Part shown: one piece after another, positions 45,638 to 54,445 of the stretch
Layout: every line of letters starts with the position of its first letter
Position numbering within the stretch: the first letter of the stretch is position 1
Assembly (NCBI RefSeq): GCF_014836905.1
Contig: NZ_JACSPZ010000003.1
Location: 186,001-250,000, forward strand
Direction: 5' to 3'
DNA length: 64,000 nucleotides
Origin: Solibacillus faecavium
GTDB taxonomy: Bacteria; Bacillota; Bacilli; Bacillales_A; Planococcaceae
Position numbers and translations under genes: made by a program
Notes under the pieces: generated by a model
What the model saw: the letters and a program-made list of their open reading frames with translations, nothing else
What the model was told of the DNA's origin: nothing
Databases searched by the model: none

Positions 45638-46417
45638 ATGAATAACAATAACAGGTTTTCCGTTGGGGAGTTTTCAGAAAAAACAGGAGTACCTATTCCT
45701 ACTTTACATTACTATGATGAAATTGGTTTATTACGACCAGAAAAAAATCCTTCTTCAGGGCATCGCATTTACAATTATCAAGATATTATAATATTACAAA
45801 AAATTCTGAGTTTAAAATTCCTAGAATATAGTCTGGATGAAATAAAAAATTTATTAAATAAATCAAGCTTTACCGTTGATTTAAATGAAAGCTTGTCTCT
45901 CCATTTTCAAGCTTTAGAAAAAGAGAAAAAACGAATCGAACAGTCAATGAAATCTATTAATAGAGTAATTAGGTTAATTGAGGAAGAGGGAACAGTGGAT
46001 AGTAACTTAATACTTAACCTTATTCACAGTATGCGTACTGAACATATACAAGAAGAGTGGATGGATCGCCATATGTTAACGGATTTCAAGGATGTCATGG
46101 AAGAGTTAGAAAAGAAATCGGAAGAAGAAAAATTCCCTTTAGATAAAACGATTTATCAAGTGTCTAAAGAAGTGAAACAATTATATGGTAAACCCGTAGA
46201 GGACCCGAAAGTACAACGAATGATTAAGAACTATGTAGAAGAATATTTTTCATTTCTTGGTGAGGGTTTGATGCAAAAATTCGCTGATACGAAGATAGAA
46301 GGAGAACTTGATTATCAAGAACTTGAAAATTTGACACCTTCTCCATTTACAGAAGATGAACAAAAATGGTTTGATCAAGCGATAGATTATTATATTCAGC
46401 AAGAAGAAATGGAATAG
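45638..46417 (+). CDS. MerR family transcriptional regulator
   Basis: 259 residues. FSVGEFSEKTGVPIPTLHYYD and YDEIGLLRPEKNPSSGHRIY form the MerR winged helix; a long helix follows; the C-terminal 130 residues resemble a TipA-type/antibiotic-recognition helical domain. GGGAGG fixes ATG 45638. It has its own MerR-type promoter and no convincing target gene on the same strand. Confidence 0.88.
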   Translation: MNNNNRFSVGEFSEKTGVPIPTLHYYDEIGLLRPEKNPSSGHRIYNYQDIIILQKILSLKFLEYSLDEIKNLLNKSSFTVDLNESLSLHFQALEKEKKRIEQSMKSINRVIRLIEEEGTVDSNLILNLIHSMRTEHIQEEWMDRHMLTDFKDVMEELEKKSEEEKFPLDKTIYQVSKEVKQLYGKPVEDPKVQRMIKNYVEEYFSFLGEGLMQKFADTKIEGELDYQELENLTPSPFTEDEQKWFDQAIDYYIQQEEME

Positions 46418-46436
46418 ATGTTTATGAACTATACTC

Positions 46437-46676
46437 TTAAACTATAGTTGGTCTATCCTGTTTAAGATAATACACTTGTTCTGATCTTCCATTAAAGATC
46501 TCTTTAACGAAGTAACTAAAGCCTAATTTCTCACTTATAAACCGAGAAATTAGTTTTTTTATATTTCGATAAGAAGGATAATCGGTATAACCCATATTAA
46601 AATAACAAATAAAACCTGTATCACTTCGTATGCTCCAATCTATTATGTATTTCAAAGTTGATGGCAAATGTTTCAT
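46437..46676 (-). CDS. Hypothetical protein (79 aa)
   Basis: Starts MKHLPSTLKY; ATGA overlap with the upstream membrane gene indicates translational coupling. Basic and aromatic, soluble. Not recognised. Confidence 0.55.
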   Translation of the reverse strand: MKHLPSTLKYIIDWSIRSDTGFICYFNMGYTDYPSYRNIKKLISRFISEKLGFSYFVKEIFNGRSEQVYYLKQDRPTIV

Positions 46677-46876
46677 TTACTTTTCCTTTTCGATGCATGA
46701 GGGGGGTTCGCCCAATTAAATATTACAAATGCTAAAAAAACAATTACAATAGCAATTACTGTAAGGGATAAATTTTCCCTCCATCTTATTTTTCCACTTG
46801 TAAAATATTGACCAACTGTTGCAATAATAAAATATATTATAGGATAAATAAGATAATATAATTGATTTTTTCTCAT
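46673..46876 (-). CDS. Small membrane protein (67 aa)
   Basis: ATG 46876 is preceded by GGAGGGG. Two membrane helices, then a basic end (HASKRKSK). First gene of a two-gene unit with the 79-residue protein. Confidence 0.6.
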   Translation of the reverse strand: MRKNQLYYLIYPIIYFIIATVGQYFTSGKIRWRENLSLTVIAIVIVFLAFVIFNWANPPHASKRKSK

Positions 46877-46950
46877 ATCCCCTCCACTTATTTCCAATCA
46901 TACTACAAATAATAAATGAAAATGGGTTAATAAATTTAATTATCTAAAAC

Positions 46951-46979
46951 TTGACAGTGGATTAACTAAGTATTAATAT
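46951..46979 (+). promoter_or_regulatory. Near-consensus sigma-A promoter without a gene
   Basis: TTGACA (46951-46956), 17-bp spacer, TAATAT (46974-46979). It is the best vegetative promoter seen in the window, yet no reading frame with a ribosome site follows before the terminator at 47123. Confidence 0.75.
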
Positions 46980-46985
46980 TTTAAA

Positions 46986-47193
46986 TAATATAAATAGTGT
47001 ATTATCCTTAGTTTGGTAGTCAATATTTTGGACATTGATTATCCATTCAAAAAGGAATTAGAATAATAATTTTAAATAATAGGTAGACATTTTAAAAAAC
47101 CTAGATTAGGTTAGTTAAAAGTAAACCGACAATTTTAAAAGTAAATGGTTTGATATTTGAAACCATTATTTTTTGATTGTCGGTTTTTTTATT
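46986..47193 (+). ncRNA. Candidate small RNA (about 200 nt)
   Basis: Defined by the promoter at 46951-46979 and a nested hairpin plus T-run at 47123-47193. No convincing coding frame lies between. It could instead be the leader of the DUF2294 gene that starts 140 bases further on. Confidence 0.45.
47123..47193 (+). terminator. Nested hairpin terminator
   Basis: Outer stem AAACCGACAAT/ATTGTCGGTTT (11 bp) encloses an inner stem AAATGGTTT/AAACCATT; seven T residues follow. Confidence 0.8.
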
Positions 47194-47333
47194 TTTTAGA
47201 AATGAAAGCTATGAACTTGTTAGAAATGGTGCAGAGAAAAAATATTTATATGTGCATATGGGTGAAACTAGAGGTAATACAGACTATATAATAAATGTAT
47301 AACGATTAATTGTGGAATGGAGGGGTGAGAGTC

Positions 47334-47699
47334 ATGATGGATAAAACAAAAGGTGCTCTTGAAGCTGAAATCAGTAAAGTGTTAACTAACTGGGAGAAAA
47401 GTTATCTAGGGCGCGGTTCCGTATCGGTTAAATCAGATATCTTGCGAGATATGGTGGTTGTTGTGTTAGGAGGGGTTTTAACACCTGCTGAATATGCAGT
47501 ATGCCAAAATAAAGAGGGCCTATTATCAGTCAAAAAAATGCGAAATAGCTTGGTGGAATCAGGTGTTGAAGAAATAAAAGAAGCAATACTAACGATAACA
47601 GGTATAGAAGTGGTGAGTTTTTATAGTGATTTGAGTACAATAACTGGGGAACGCATTATGGTCTTTAAGCTTGCAGAGGAATTGCAAAGTAAATTATGA
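47334..47699 (+). CDS. DUF2294 family protein
   Basis: 121 residues. GRGSVSVKSDILRDMVVVVLGG and FYSDLSTITGERIMVF are the DUF2294 pattern. GGAGGGG lies about nine bases before the ATG pair. Small cytosolic protein, linked in some Bacillales to bicarbonate or formate metabolism loci; role not established. Confidence 0.8.
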   Translation: MMDKTKGALEAEISKVLTNWEKSYLGRGSVSVKSDILRDMVVVVLGGVLTPAEYAVCQNKEGLLSVKKMRNSLVESGVEEIKEAILTITGIEVVSFYSDLSTITGERIMVFKLAEELQSKL

Positions 47700-47789
47700 G
47701 TTAACGTAGTAGTGAACTAATAGTCTTCTAGGGAAAGAAAAGATTTTTATCCCTTATTATAATAGCGGAAAAAGGAGGTTTAAATTGAT

Positions 47790-47975
47790 ATGGAAAAGAA
47801 TAAGACATCAGTACCTCACTTAGATACAAAACTTTACGATAATGAAATCCATCTAAATATAAAGGAAACGATAGCTAAAAATAAGGAAATCATAGAGGAA
47901 AATCGCGAAATTAAGGAAGCATTAAGTTATCTATCTTCTAAATTTGCTGACGATTTGAAAAAAGCAACAGAATAA
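47790..47975 (+). CDS. Small coiled protein (61 aa), paralogue of 49372
   Basis: Starts MEKNKTSVPH. NIKETIAKNKEIIEENREI resembles NIKVTIEMNKEVIEQNRKI of the gene at 49372, so the two are paralogues. GGAGG lies 11 bases before the ATG. Helical, charged; probably self-associating. Confidence 0.55.
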   Translation: MEKNKTSVPHLDTKLYDNEIHLNIKETIAKNKEIIEENREIKEALSYLSSKFADDLKKATE

Positions 47976-47998
47976 GTTTTCTTTCTTCCTCAAAAACA

Positions 47999-48075
47999 CT
48001 CCAATAAAAACCGGTAAACGCTGTTGCACCAACGTTTACCGGTTTTTCTTTTGACTCGAAGCTTTGATTTGGGAA
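47999..48075. repeat. Hairpin repeat with TTTGATTTGGGAA tail
   Basis: AAAACCGGTAAACG pairs with CGTTTACCGGTTTT, then TTTCTTTTGAC and CTTTGATTTGGGAATG. The same arrangement occurs at 60580-60662 (GGTAAACG...GTTTACCG) and its tail at 58267-58290. It also ends the gene at 47790. Confidence 0.7.
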
Positions 48076-48104
48076 TGTTTATTAGATATTAAATATCAGC
48101 CCTA

Positions 48105-48326
48105 TTACACTTTTGAAAGTGCGTTTTTGGCTTTATAGACAAAGAATAATAGAATTGTAATAAGCAATAATGAAAATAATACACCTAGAATTTTAAAATC
48201 ACCAAATACATTATGAAGGAATAAGTCATAATGTAGACTAATTCCGAATGACCTTAAAATATACGAAATCAATATCCCCGTAAGTACTCCTAACATTAAC
48301 AAAGTATTCGTTTTTATAATTTTCAC
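48105..48326 (-). CDS. Small membrane protein (73 aa)
   Basis: Two membrane helices (TLLMLGVLTGILISYIL and ILGVLFSLLLITILLFFVY). GTG start close after AAAGGGG; the exact start is uncertain. No family recognised. Confidence 0.5.
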   Translation of the reverse strand: MKIIKTNTLLMLGVLTGILISYILRSFGISLHYDLFLHNVFGDFKILGVLFSLLLITILLFFVYKAKNALSKV

Positions 48327-48672
48327 CCCCTTTCAAATTACTATAATAGTATGTTCTCGAGTAAGGGGAATTATCCTTTTTTTATAATATATGGAAAATA
48401 AATAACAATATAAAAAGATTTATTCGTTAAACATACCTGGTTCTGACGTTGGGAAAGTATCAATAGAAGCACAGTAGGATTGTTTTTATTTTTTGGCTCT
48501 AAAATATTTGTTGGGGATATTGAGTAATGGAGCATTGTTCATACATATATTTTTCCGATTTATAAAGAGGATGATTTAAACAAAACTGGAATATTTAAAA
48601 AGGGAGGTGAAAACGCTGATGTTTAGCCTCGACGAACATTGGCATTGTTCTATCCCAAAATGAAGGGGGTAA
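48327..48672 (+). other. Intergenic region with possible 14-codon leader
   Basis: About 345 bases without a full gene. A 14-codon frame at 48619-48663 (MFSLDEHWHCSIPK) follows GGGAGGTGAAAA and ends just before the next gene's ribosome site; it may be a leader peptide. Nothing else is seen. Confidence 0.35.
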
Positions 48673-49311
48673 ATGATTTTGATAAAAAAAGAAGCACAAA
48701 TACTTAAAACGCACGATCATCGAAAAATTTATAAAGATATATACCAAATCAAACCGGGTAAAACTATTATTCAGCAGCTGCCAGAACTTAAGTATGTCTC
48801 GCAGCAAATGACAACTTCATATAATATGAACTGGGACGGACGACCTGAACCGATAGATGAAAAGTGGTTGGCTTGGAAAGTTGTGAATCAAATAAAGCAA
48901 ATTACTAGAAATCAATTAGAATATAAATTTAAATTAATGCCGCCTGAGATCATCTGGCATGAAGAAAAAGATAACAAATGGCTAGTTGATCAAATGATGG
49001 TCGTCGCGGATTGTGTGACGGATGACATTTATGAGTATGCACTGAATCGAGTAATTAAAAATTTACGCGTAAGTGATTTGCCTACACTTACATTCGTAAA
49101 AAGTACCTCAATATTATGTGCTCAAAGGTTACATGTAGGTGATTATAAAAATACAGTGGAAACGCTAGCAGTGCTAAAAGAGGATATAGAAAAACAAGGC
49201 TACCGCGTAAAAGGTCCTCACCGTGAAATCTATTTATTGCCCGCAATGGGCTGTTATCCTGCTGAGAATTGTCATACGATTGTAAGGATAGAGTTAGAAG
49301 CCTTGAATTAA
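48673..49311 (+). CDS. GyrI-like effector-binding protein
   Basis: 212 residues. The C-terminal half has LHVGDYKNTVETLAVL and KGPHREIYLLPA, the GyrI/AraC effector-binding pattern. Such stand-alone domains bind or hydrolyse hydrophobic compounds. ATG 48673 is close behind AGGGGGT; TTG 48679 has better spacing. Confidence 0.75.
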   Translation: MILIKKEAQILKTHDHRKIYKDIYQIKPGKTIIQQLPELKYVSQQMTTSYNMNWDGRPEPIDEKWLAWKVVNQIKQITRNQLEYKFKLMPPEIIWHEEKDNKWLVDQMMVVADCVTDDIYEYALNRVIKNLRVSDLPTLTFVKSTSILCAQRLHVGDYKNTVETLAVLKEDIEKQGYRVKGPHREIYLLPAMGCYPAENCHTIVRIELEALN

Positions 49312-49371
49312 AGAAGTAAAAGTGTCTTTAAAGTTATATCTAAGTGCAATAAGATAAAAAAACCACTGAAA

Positions 49372-49560
49372 TCATTCTTCAGTGGATTCTTTTTGTTTCT
49401 TTGATTCAAGAATTTTACGGTTTTGCTCTATTACTTCTTTATTCATCTCTATTGTAACCTTGATGTTTTCAAGCATTTCTTTATCTTCATTACTGTTAGT
49501 TTCAGAATTATTCTTTAGGTGTTCATCTAAGTGGGATGATCTTGTATCTTTAATAATCAC
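49372..49560 (-). CDS. Small coiled protein (62 aa), paralogue of 47790
   Basis: GTG 49560 is six bases after AGAGGTG. IIKDTRSSHLDEHLKNN then NIKVTIEMNKEVIEQNRKI. Highly charged, helical. A T-run and hairpin are shared with the convergent gene before it (49311). Confidence 0.5.
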   Translation of the reverse strand: MIIKDTRSSHLDEHLKNNSETNSNEDKEMLENIKVTIEMNKEVIEQNRKILESKKQKESTEE

Positions 49561-49823
49561 TAAATTCACCTCTCATAACTATATTTTTAGTATAAATGAT
49601 AGAAAGTAACTTTTATATTAAATTTATGTATCATTTTCAGAATTACGTTTATTTAACTCGTATGCTGGGTAAAAACTGGCTGTTTTCGGAGAACGAAATA
49701 GATTCTTTTCCAATCTACGACTTCCTGTTCCTACCTTTTATGCATACAAGCTTTATTCTACTGGATTATTTTTGAAACGAAAGCTAAGTAACCCCGTCTA
49801 ATGATAAAAGGGAGGTGTGACTA

Positions 49824-50396
49824 ATGAGAAAAATAACAATGACTTTATCTTTTGTATTTATCTCAATTATTTTAGTTGGTTGCCAACAAAGTAATGACAA
49901 GAAGCTTGATAATGAGGTGTCGAACACGGATAAGCTGGAAACACAGGCCGAAGTCACAGAGGGGGATTTTACCTATCGACTTGTAACCGAGAAAGCAGAG
50001 TATAGTGAAAATGAGCCGATAAAAATCTACGCAGAACTAGAATATACAGGTGATAGAGAAGAAATTGAAATTTTCCATGCTGCTTCTCCATTTTATTTTC
50101 CAATGGTTGAGATTACGAGAAATTATGAAATTGAATACGGAATGGATATGCCGCTATTAAGTACGACATTAGTTAAGGGAGAACCACTTCGAGGAGAATA
50201 TGTTGGTAGTGGAGGATATAGTTCCGAAGACAAAAATGAATATAAAGAATTCATGAAACGAGTTATGAATAAAGAATTTCCCGCTGGACATTATGTCGTA
50301 AACGGTATTGCAGATTTTGATATTAAAGTTTCAGAGGGGACTGAACTAGAGGAAAAGTATGAATTAGAAGCACAGGTAGGATTTAGTGTTCAATAA
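49824..50396 (+). CDS. Lipoprotein with BsuPI-like fold (190 aa)
   Basis: Lipobox ILVGC near residue 20. The domain FTYRLVTEKAEYSENEPIKIYAEL and its beta pattern resemble intracellular proteinase-inhibitor (BsuPI)/Ig-like lipoproteins. GGGAGGTG precedes the ATG. Extracytoplasmic; role unknown. Confidence 0.65.
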   Translation: MRKITMTLSFVFISIILVGCQQSNDKKLDNEVSNTDKLETQAEVTEGDFTYRLVTEKAEYSENEPIKIYAELEYTGDREEIEIFHAASPFYFPMVEITRNYEIEYGMDMPLLSTTLVKGEPLRGEYVGSGGYSSEDKNEYKEFMKRVMNKEFPAGHYVVNGIADFDIKVSEGTELEEKYELEAQVGFSVQ

Positions 50397-50427
50397 GTCA
50401 AACAGAGTAGATAGTTGCAGCTTTCTT

Positions 50428-50482
50428 AAAAAGATAAACATCCCTCTTGAAATGGGGAACCCCTATTCCAAAGGGATGTTTG
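50428..50482. terminator. Bidirectional terminator
   Basis: AACATCCCT pairs with AGGGATGTT, with inner GGGGAACCCC; between convergent genes. Confidence 0.7.
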
Positions 50483-50504
50483 TTGAGGTGCATTTAAGAG
50501 TATG

Positions 50505-50954
50505 TTAATAAAAATCGATCTCAATATTTTGTACGTTTTTTTGTGCCGTTTTTGGCATCCTTACTTTAAGCACACCATTTCTATAAGTTGCCTTCACACC
50601 GTCTCTAGAAACAGGACTTGGTAGGAAGATAGAGCGCTGGAAGCCACCCGCATAACGCTCTTGTCTAAACATGTCTTCTTCTTTTAATTCCGTTGTTTTA
50701 TTGATGAAACCTCTAATGTTTAACATATTCTGTTCAACAGTTATTTGAATATCGTCGTCCTTTTCTAAACCAGGGATATCGCAAGTAGCGACGACTTCCG
50801 TTGCTGTTTCATGTACATCGACTTTCATGCCGCCAAAGCTGCCAAGCATATTGTCGAAAAGATTTAAATCAAAAGGAAAAGTAGAAAACATTCGTTCAAA
50901 ATCTTTTCTTATATCCGATAAATGTTTAAATGAATCATCAGGTAGTAACGACAT
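50505..50954 (-). CDS. Hsp20/alpha-crystallin small heat-shock protein
   Basis: 149 residues. The alpha-crystallin domain carries VVATCDIPGLEKDDDIQITV and GGFQRSIFLP, ending NGVLKVRMPK. ATP-independent holdase that keeps unfolding proteins soluble. No CIRCE or CtsR box seen upstream. GAGGAGG precedes the ATG. Confidence 0.88.
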   Translation of the reverse strand: MSLLPDDSFKHLSDIRKDFERMFSTFPFDLNLFDNMLGSFGGMKVDVHETATEVVATCDIPGLEKDDDIQITVEQNMLNIRGFINKTTELKEEDMFRQERYAGGFQRSIFLPSPVSRDGVKATYRNGVLKVRMPKTAQKNVQNIEIDFY

Positions 50955-51041
50955 TGTAGAAGCCTCCTCTTTACTTTGCTTATATATTATTATGTGTATG
51001 TAACCTTAAATTGGTTGGGCGGATATTAATCATTTAATGTT

Positions 51042-51128
51042 ATGGCGATTCTTCGAGATGGAGGTCGTATTCAAGTTTTACAAGGGGACAAGATTAAAAT
51101 CTATTCAAACGAAGTGAAATTTGAATAA
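51042..51128 (+). pseudogene. C-terminal gene remnant (28 codons)
   Basis: MAILRDGGRIQVLQG...NEVKFE reads like the end of a larger protein; no ribosome site. The parent is not recognised. Confidence 0.35.
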
Positions 51129-51198
51129 ATAAGTAAAAACCGCGCTTCCTCATATTACGGTGAACCTTACCAGTAAGTAAGTACGTTACGGCATAGAA

Positions 51199-51235
51199 AA
51201 AAGAGCTCGTTTTAGGAATCGAGCTCTTTTGTGAT
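51199..51235. terminator. Terminator of the alcohol dehydrogenase gene
   Basis: AAAAGAGCTCG pairs with CGAGCTCTTTT around a 10-base loop; works on both strands. Confidence 0.85.
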
Positions 51236-51248
51236 TATTTAAAATAGC

Positions 51249-52292
51249 TTATTTAAAATCAATAATGATCTTTAGCGCTTTTTCTTTAGCAGCGTTTTTG
51301 AATGTGTCATAAGCTTCCATAATATTATCGAATGTGTAGTTGTGCGTAACTAGTTCTTCGATTTGAATTTTTCCGTTTACTAACGTTTTTAAAAGCATAG
51401 GGATTGTGTTTGTAGATACAAGCCCAGTTGTAATCGTAACGTTACGAATCCAAAGGTCCTGTAATTGTAAATCTACAGGTTTTCCGTGTACACCAACGTT
51501 TGCGAGGTGACCACCTGGAGCTAAGATTTTTTGGCATATGTCGAATGTGGCAGGATATCCTACTGCTTCGATTGCAACGTCGACACCTCGGCCACCCGTT
51601 ATTTCTAAAATTTCTTTTATAGCTGTATCCGCATCTTTAGAGACGATGGTATGTGTAGCACCAAAACGTTTTGATTCCTCTAGTCGGTTTTCGTCTAAGT
51701 CCACCATTATAATTGTAGCTGGTGAGTAAAATTGAGACGTTAATAATACGGACATCCCGATTGGACCTGCACCGATAATGGCAATGACATCTCCAGGAGA
51801 AACTTTACCGTTTAGTACCCCAATTTCAAACCCAGTAGGTAAAATATCCGAAATCATAACGGCTGCATCTTCGGACATACCTTTTGGAATGTGGTATAGC
51901 GAGTTATCAGCGTGTGGAATGTGTACGTATTCTGCTTGTGTACCATTAATGAGATGTCCTAAAATCCAACCCCCATCTTTACAGTGAGCATATAACCCAG
52001 TTTTACAGTAATCACAAGTACCACAGGCCGTAACACATGAAATAATAACTTTATCGCCAACTTTAAAGTTTTTCACTCCTGAACCAACTTCTTCTACAAT
52101 ACCGATGCCTTCATGTCCTAAAATTGTTCCCTCTTTACAAGCAGGTACATCACCACCAAGAATGTGTAAATCTGTACCGCAAATAGTCGTTTTTGTTAAC
52201 TTGATAATGGCATCACTATCATTTATAATTCGTGGCTTCTCAACGTCACGTACTTCTCTTTTTCCTGGACCTGCATAAACTAAAGCTTTCAC
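51249..52292 (-). CDS. Zinc-dependent alcohol dehydrogenase (medium chain)
   Basis: 347 residues. Catalytic zinc ligands in TTICGTDLH and GHEGIGIVEEVG; structural zinc loop CGTCDYCKTGLYAHC; NAD-binding GAGPIGMSV and Asp after it. GTG 52292 is seven bases after GGAGGC, better than the longer TTG/ATG frame. Oxidises alcohols or reduces aldehydes with NAD(H). Confidence 0.9.
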   Translation of the reverse strand: MKALVYAGPGKREVRDVEKPRIINDSDAIIKLTKTTICGTDLHILGGDVPACKEGTILGHEGIGIVEEVGSGVKNFKVGDKVIISCVTACGTCDYCKTGLYAHCKDGGWILGHLINGTQAEYVHIPHADNSLYHIPKGMSEDAAVMISDILPTGFEIGVLNGKVSPGDVIAIIGAGPIGMSVLLTSQFYSPATIIMVDLDENRLEESKRFGATHTIVSKDADTAIKEILEITGGRGVDVAIEAVGYPATFDICQKILAPGGHLANVGVHGKPVDLQLQDLWIRNVTITTGLVSTNTIPMLLKTLVNGKIQIEELVTHNYTFDNIMEAYDTFKNAAKEKALKIIIDFK

Positions 52293-52429
52293 AATATCGC
52301 CTCCATTAATTATCAAAACTTGAAACAATTAAAGTATTGACAAAACAAGGGGAAGTAAACAGCTTTTTAATTTGTTTTTGTTTTGCGGCGAAAGCTTTAT
52401 CATAATGTGGTTAAGTGAGGTTTTGAAAA

Positions 52430-52475
52430 AAGCTTAAAGAACACAATTTATTTATGTTCTTTAAGCTTTTTTATT
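52430..52475. terminator. Terminator of the HAD gene
   Basis: AAAGCTTAAAGAAC pairs perfectly with GTTCTTTAAGCTTT (14 bp), with A- and T-runs on either side. Confidence 0.85.
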
Positions 52476-53205
52476 AGATGCTGACGGTAAGATTTATTGG
52501 TTGCAAAATTGTTTCAGCGACATCTTCTATTGAGATTTTTTTGGAAGCATATTGCTGCACTTCATTATCACCTACACATACACTATAAGCTGCTTTTTCG
52601 AATAAACATTGGTCGTTGCTATCATTTCCAAAAGCAATAAAATCATGGATGTTTAATTTTTCAAGACCAACTACTTTATTAATACCTAATGGACTGATAT
52701 CAATCGCATTTTCTTTTTTATAAGTTATTATCGAAACAGGTAAATGTTCAAGCTGAGTGATTACTTGTTGTGCAGGATTAAATATGACTAATTTGCAGAT
52801 TTTGTCCAGCTCTGTAATAGCTAAATTTTTAGCGATAGTTTGGTTAATATTTTTATAAATAGGGTGATCAAAGCTGCCAGTGAATGCATAATCCCATTCG
52901 CCATCAGCTAAATAAGTAAGTTGATATGTATGGATAATTTCATGTAGCTGATTTCTTAACTCAGGATCAAAGTATGTAGAGCTAACTTGACCGTTTACTG
53001 AAGTGTAACAACCGTTACCACCCACTAATTTACCCTTGATAAATGGGGCTGGAATAACGGAAACTAAATCACGAATTGGTCGTGCAGATGCAAAAATGAC
53101 TTCATGGCCAGCACTGGATAGTTTGGTTAAAGCATCTATTATTGATGGATGAATCGTTTTTCCATCAAAGCAAAGTGTACCATCAATATCAAAAACAAAG
53201 TTCAT
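52474..53205 (-). CDS. Cof-type HAD hydrolase
   Basis: 243 residues. Motif I FDIDGTLC (residues 4-11), motif II FASARP, motif IV GFGNDSNDQ-like FIAFGNDSNDQCLF. Start ATG 53205 follows AGGAGGC. Probable phosphatase of sugar phosphates or FMN; substrate open. Confidence 0.85.
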   Translation of the reverse strand: MNFVFDIDGTLCFDGKTIHPSIIDALTKLSSAGHEVIFASARPIRDLVSVIPAPFIKGKLVGGNGCYTSVNGQVSSTYFDPELRNQLHEIIHTYQLTYLADGEWDYAFTGSFDHPIYKNINQTIAKNLAITELDKICKLVIFNPAQQVITQLEHLPVSIITYKKENAIDISPLGINKVVGLEKLNIHDFIAFGNDSNDQCLFEKAAYSVCVGDNEVQQYASKKISIEDVAETILQPINLTVSI

Positions 53206-53592
53206 TCGAATCGCCTCCTGTAAATAGTATAATAAGAAGAAATGACTGCTGAAAGGACAGGTGTCTCCAGTAATGGATTTTAGATAAATTTGCGCAGCAT
53301 TATATATGAAATATAGAAATGATGTGTTTGGGCATGAGATTATAAGCAAGTATAAATTATTCATACGATGATTATCATCTTAGATATTACACAATTAGAG
53401 CATCCGTTATTTGAATCGCTAGAAAGTGTATTAAAATAAGTATATTTCTTTCATCGTTTTGGACTTATTATTATAGAGTATTTGTAATATAAAATAGATA
53501 GTGAACTATAATGAACTTAATCGGAGAAATTAAAATGTATTTTTCCAAAATCCAAGTCACATGATGTAAAGTTACATAAAGGAGTTGAAAAT
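53206..53592. other. 390-base intergenic region
   Basis: Holds a 23-codon fragment near 53368 (MIIILDITQLEHP) without a ribosome site, possibly a gene tail. Otherwise nothing. Confidence 0.3.
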
Positions 53593-54318
53593 ATGTTCGA
53601 ACAAATTGATTTAAAGAAACAGAAATTGGATGAAAAAAGACCGCTACCGAAATATACGGTGCAAAGTTTACGTGAAAAGCTTTTTCTTGAATGGACATAC
53701 AACTCAAATGCCATAGAAGGCAATACACTAACAATTAACGAAACAAAAGTTGTGTTAGAAGGTATTACAGTTGGCGGTAAAACGATGCGAGAGCATTTAG
53801 AAGTGATTAACCATCGAGATGCGATTTCATACGTTGAGGATGTTGTGCATAAAGAAGAGCCTTTTTCGGAATGGCAAATTAAAAACTTACATCGTCTTGT
53901 TTTAAAAGGGATCGATGATAGCTATGCAGGTGTTTATCGAGACCAGCAAGTATTTATTTCAGGTGCAGTGCATACACCACCGCCACCATTTAAAATTCAA
54001 GAAAAAATGGATGCGTTAATGTCATGGTATGACAGTGAAGCACAAATTTTACATCCAATTGTACGTGGGGCAATGTTACATGCAATCTTTGTTGGCATTC
54101 ATCCATTTATTGATGGGAACGGTCGTACTTCACGACTTTTATTAAATTTAGAGTTAATGAAGTCTGGTTATCCACCAATTATCATCCGTGTAGAAAACCG
54201 ATTAGCTTACTATAATGCTTTAGATAAAGCGCATACAACGACGGACTATGATGATTTTGTTGAGCTTGTTGCAAAAGAAGTAGAAGCCTCATTAGATTTA
54301 TATTTAAGTGCAATATAA
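53593..54318 (+). CDS. Fic family protein (AMP-transferase type) with N-terminal inhibitory helix
   Basis: 241 residues. Core HPFIDGNGRTSR (169-180) is the complete active-site motif. The inhibitory motif SNAIEG (38-43) matches (S/T)xxxE(G/N), so it is a self-inhibited class II-type enzyme. The flap AGVYRDQQVFISG is present. AAGGAG precedes the ATG. It has no antitoxin partner; it likely modifies a cell protein when Glu42 moves away. Confidence 0.88.
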   Translation: MFEQIDLKKQKLDEKRPLPKYTVQSLREKLFLEWTYNSNAIEGNTLTINETKVVLEGITVGGKTMREHLEVINHRDAISYVEDVVHKEEPFSEWQIKNLHRLVLKGIDDSYAGVYRDQQVFISGAVHTPPPPFKIQEKMDALMSWYDSEAQILHPIVRGAMLHAIFVGIHPFIDGNGRTSRLLLNLELMKSGYPPIIIRVENRLAYYNALDKAHTTTDYDDFVELVAKEVEASLDLYLSAI

Positions 54319-54354
54319 AACCGCATGTACTCATATTACGGAGAACCGTATCAT

Positions 54355-54388
54355 AAAAAACACAGAAAACTTAATCTGTGTTTTTTAA
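54355..54388. terminator. Terminator after fic
   Basis: AAAACACAGA pairs with TCTGTGTTTT around an 8-base loop. Confidence 0.85.
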
Positions 54389-54445
54389 TATTATAGGTTA
54401 TTATTTCCTTCCACAAGTATGCCCGTTAGTGCAAGAACGTTTCTT

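Noticed and set aside
53368-53439. 23-codon frame MIIILDITQLEHP
   Set aside because: No ribosome site and no recognisable parent; mentioned only as a possible gene tail.
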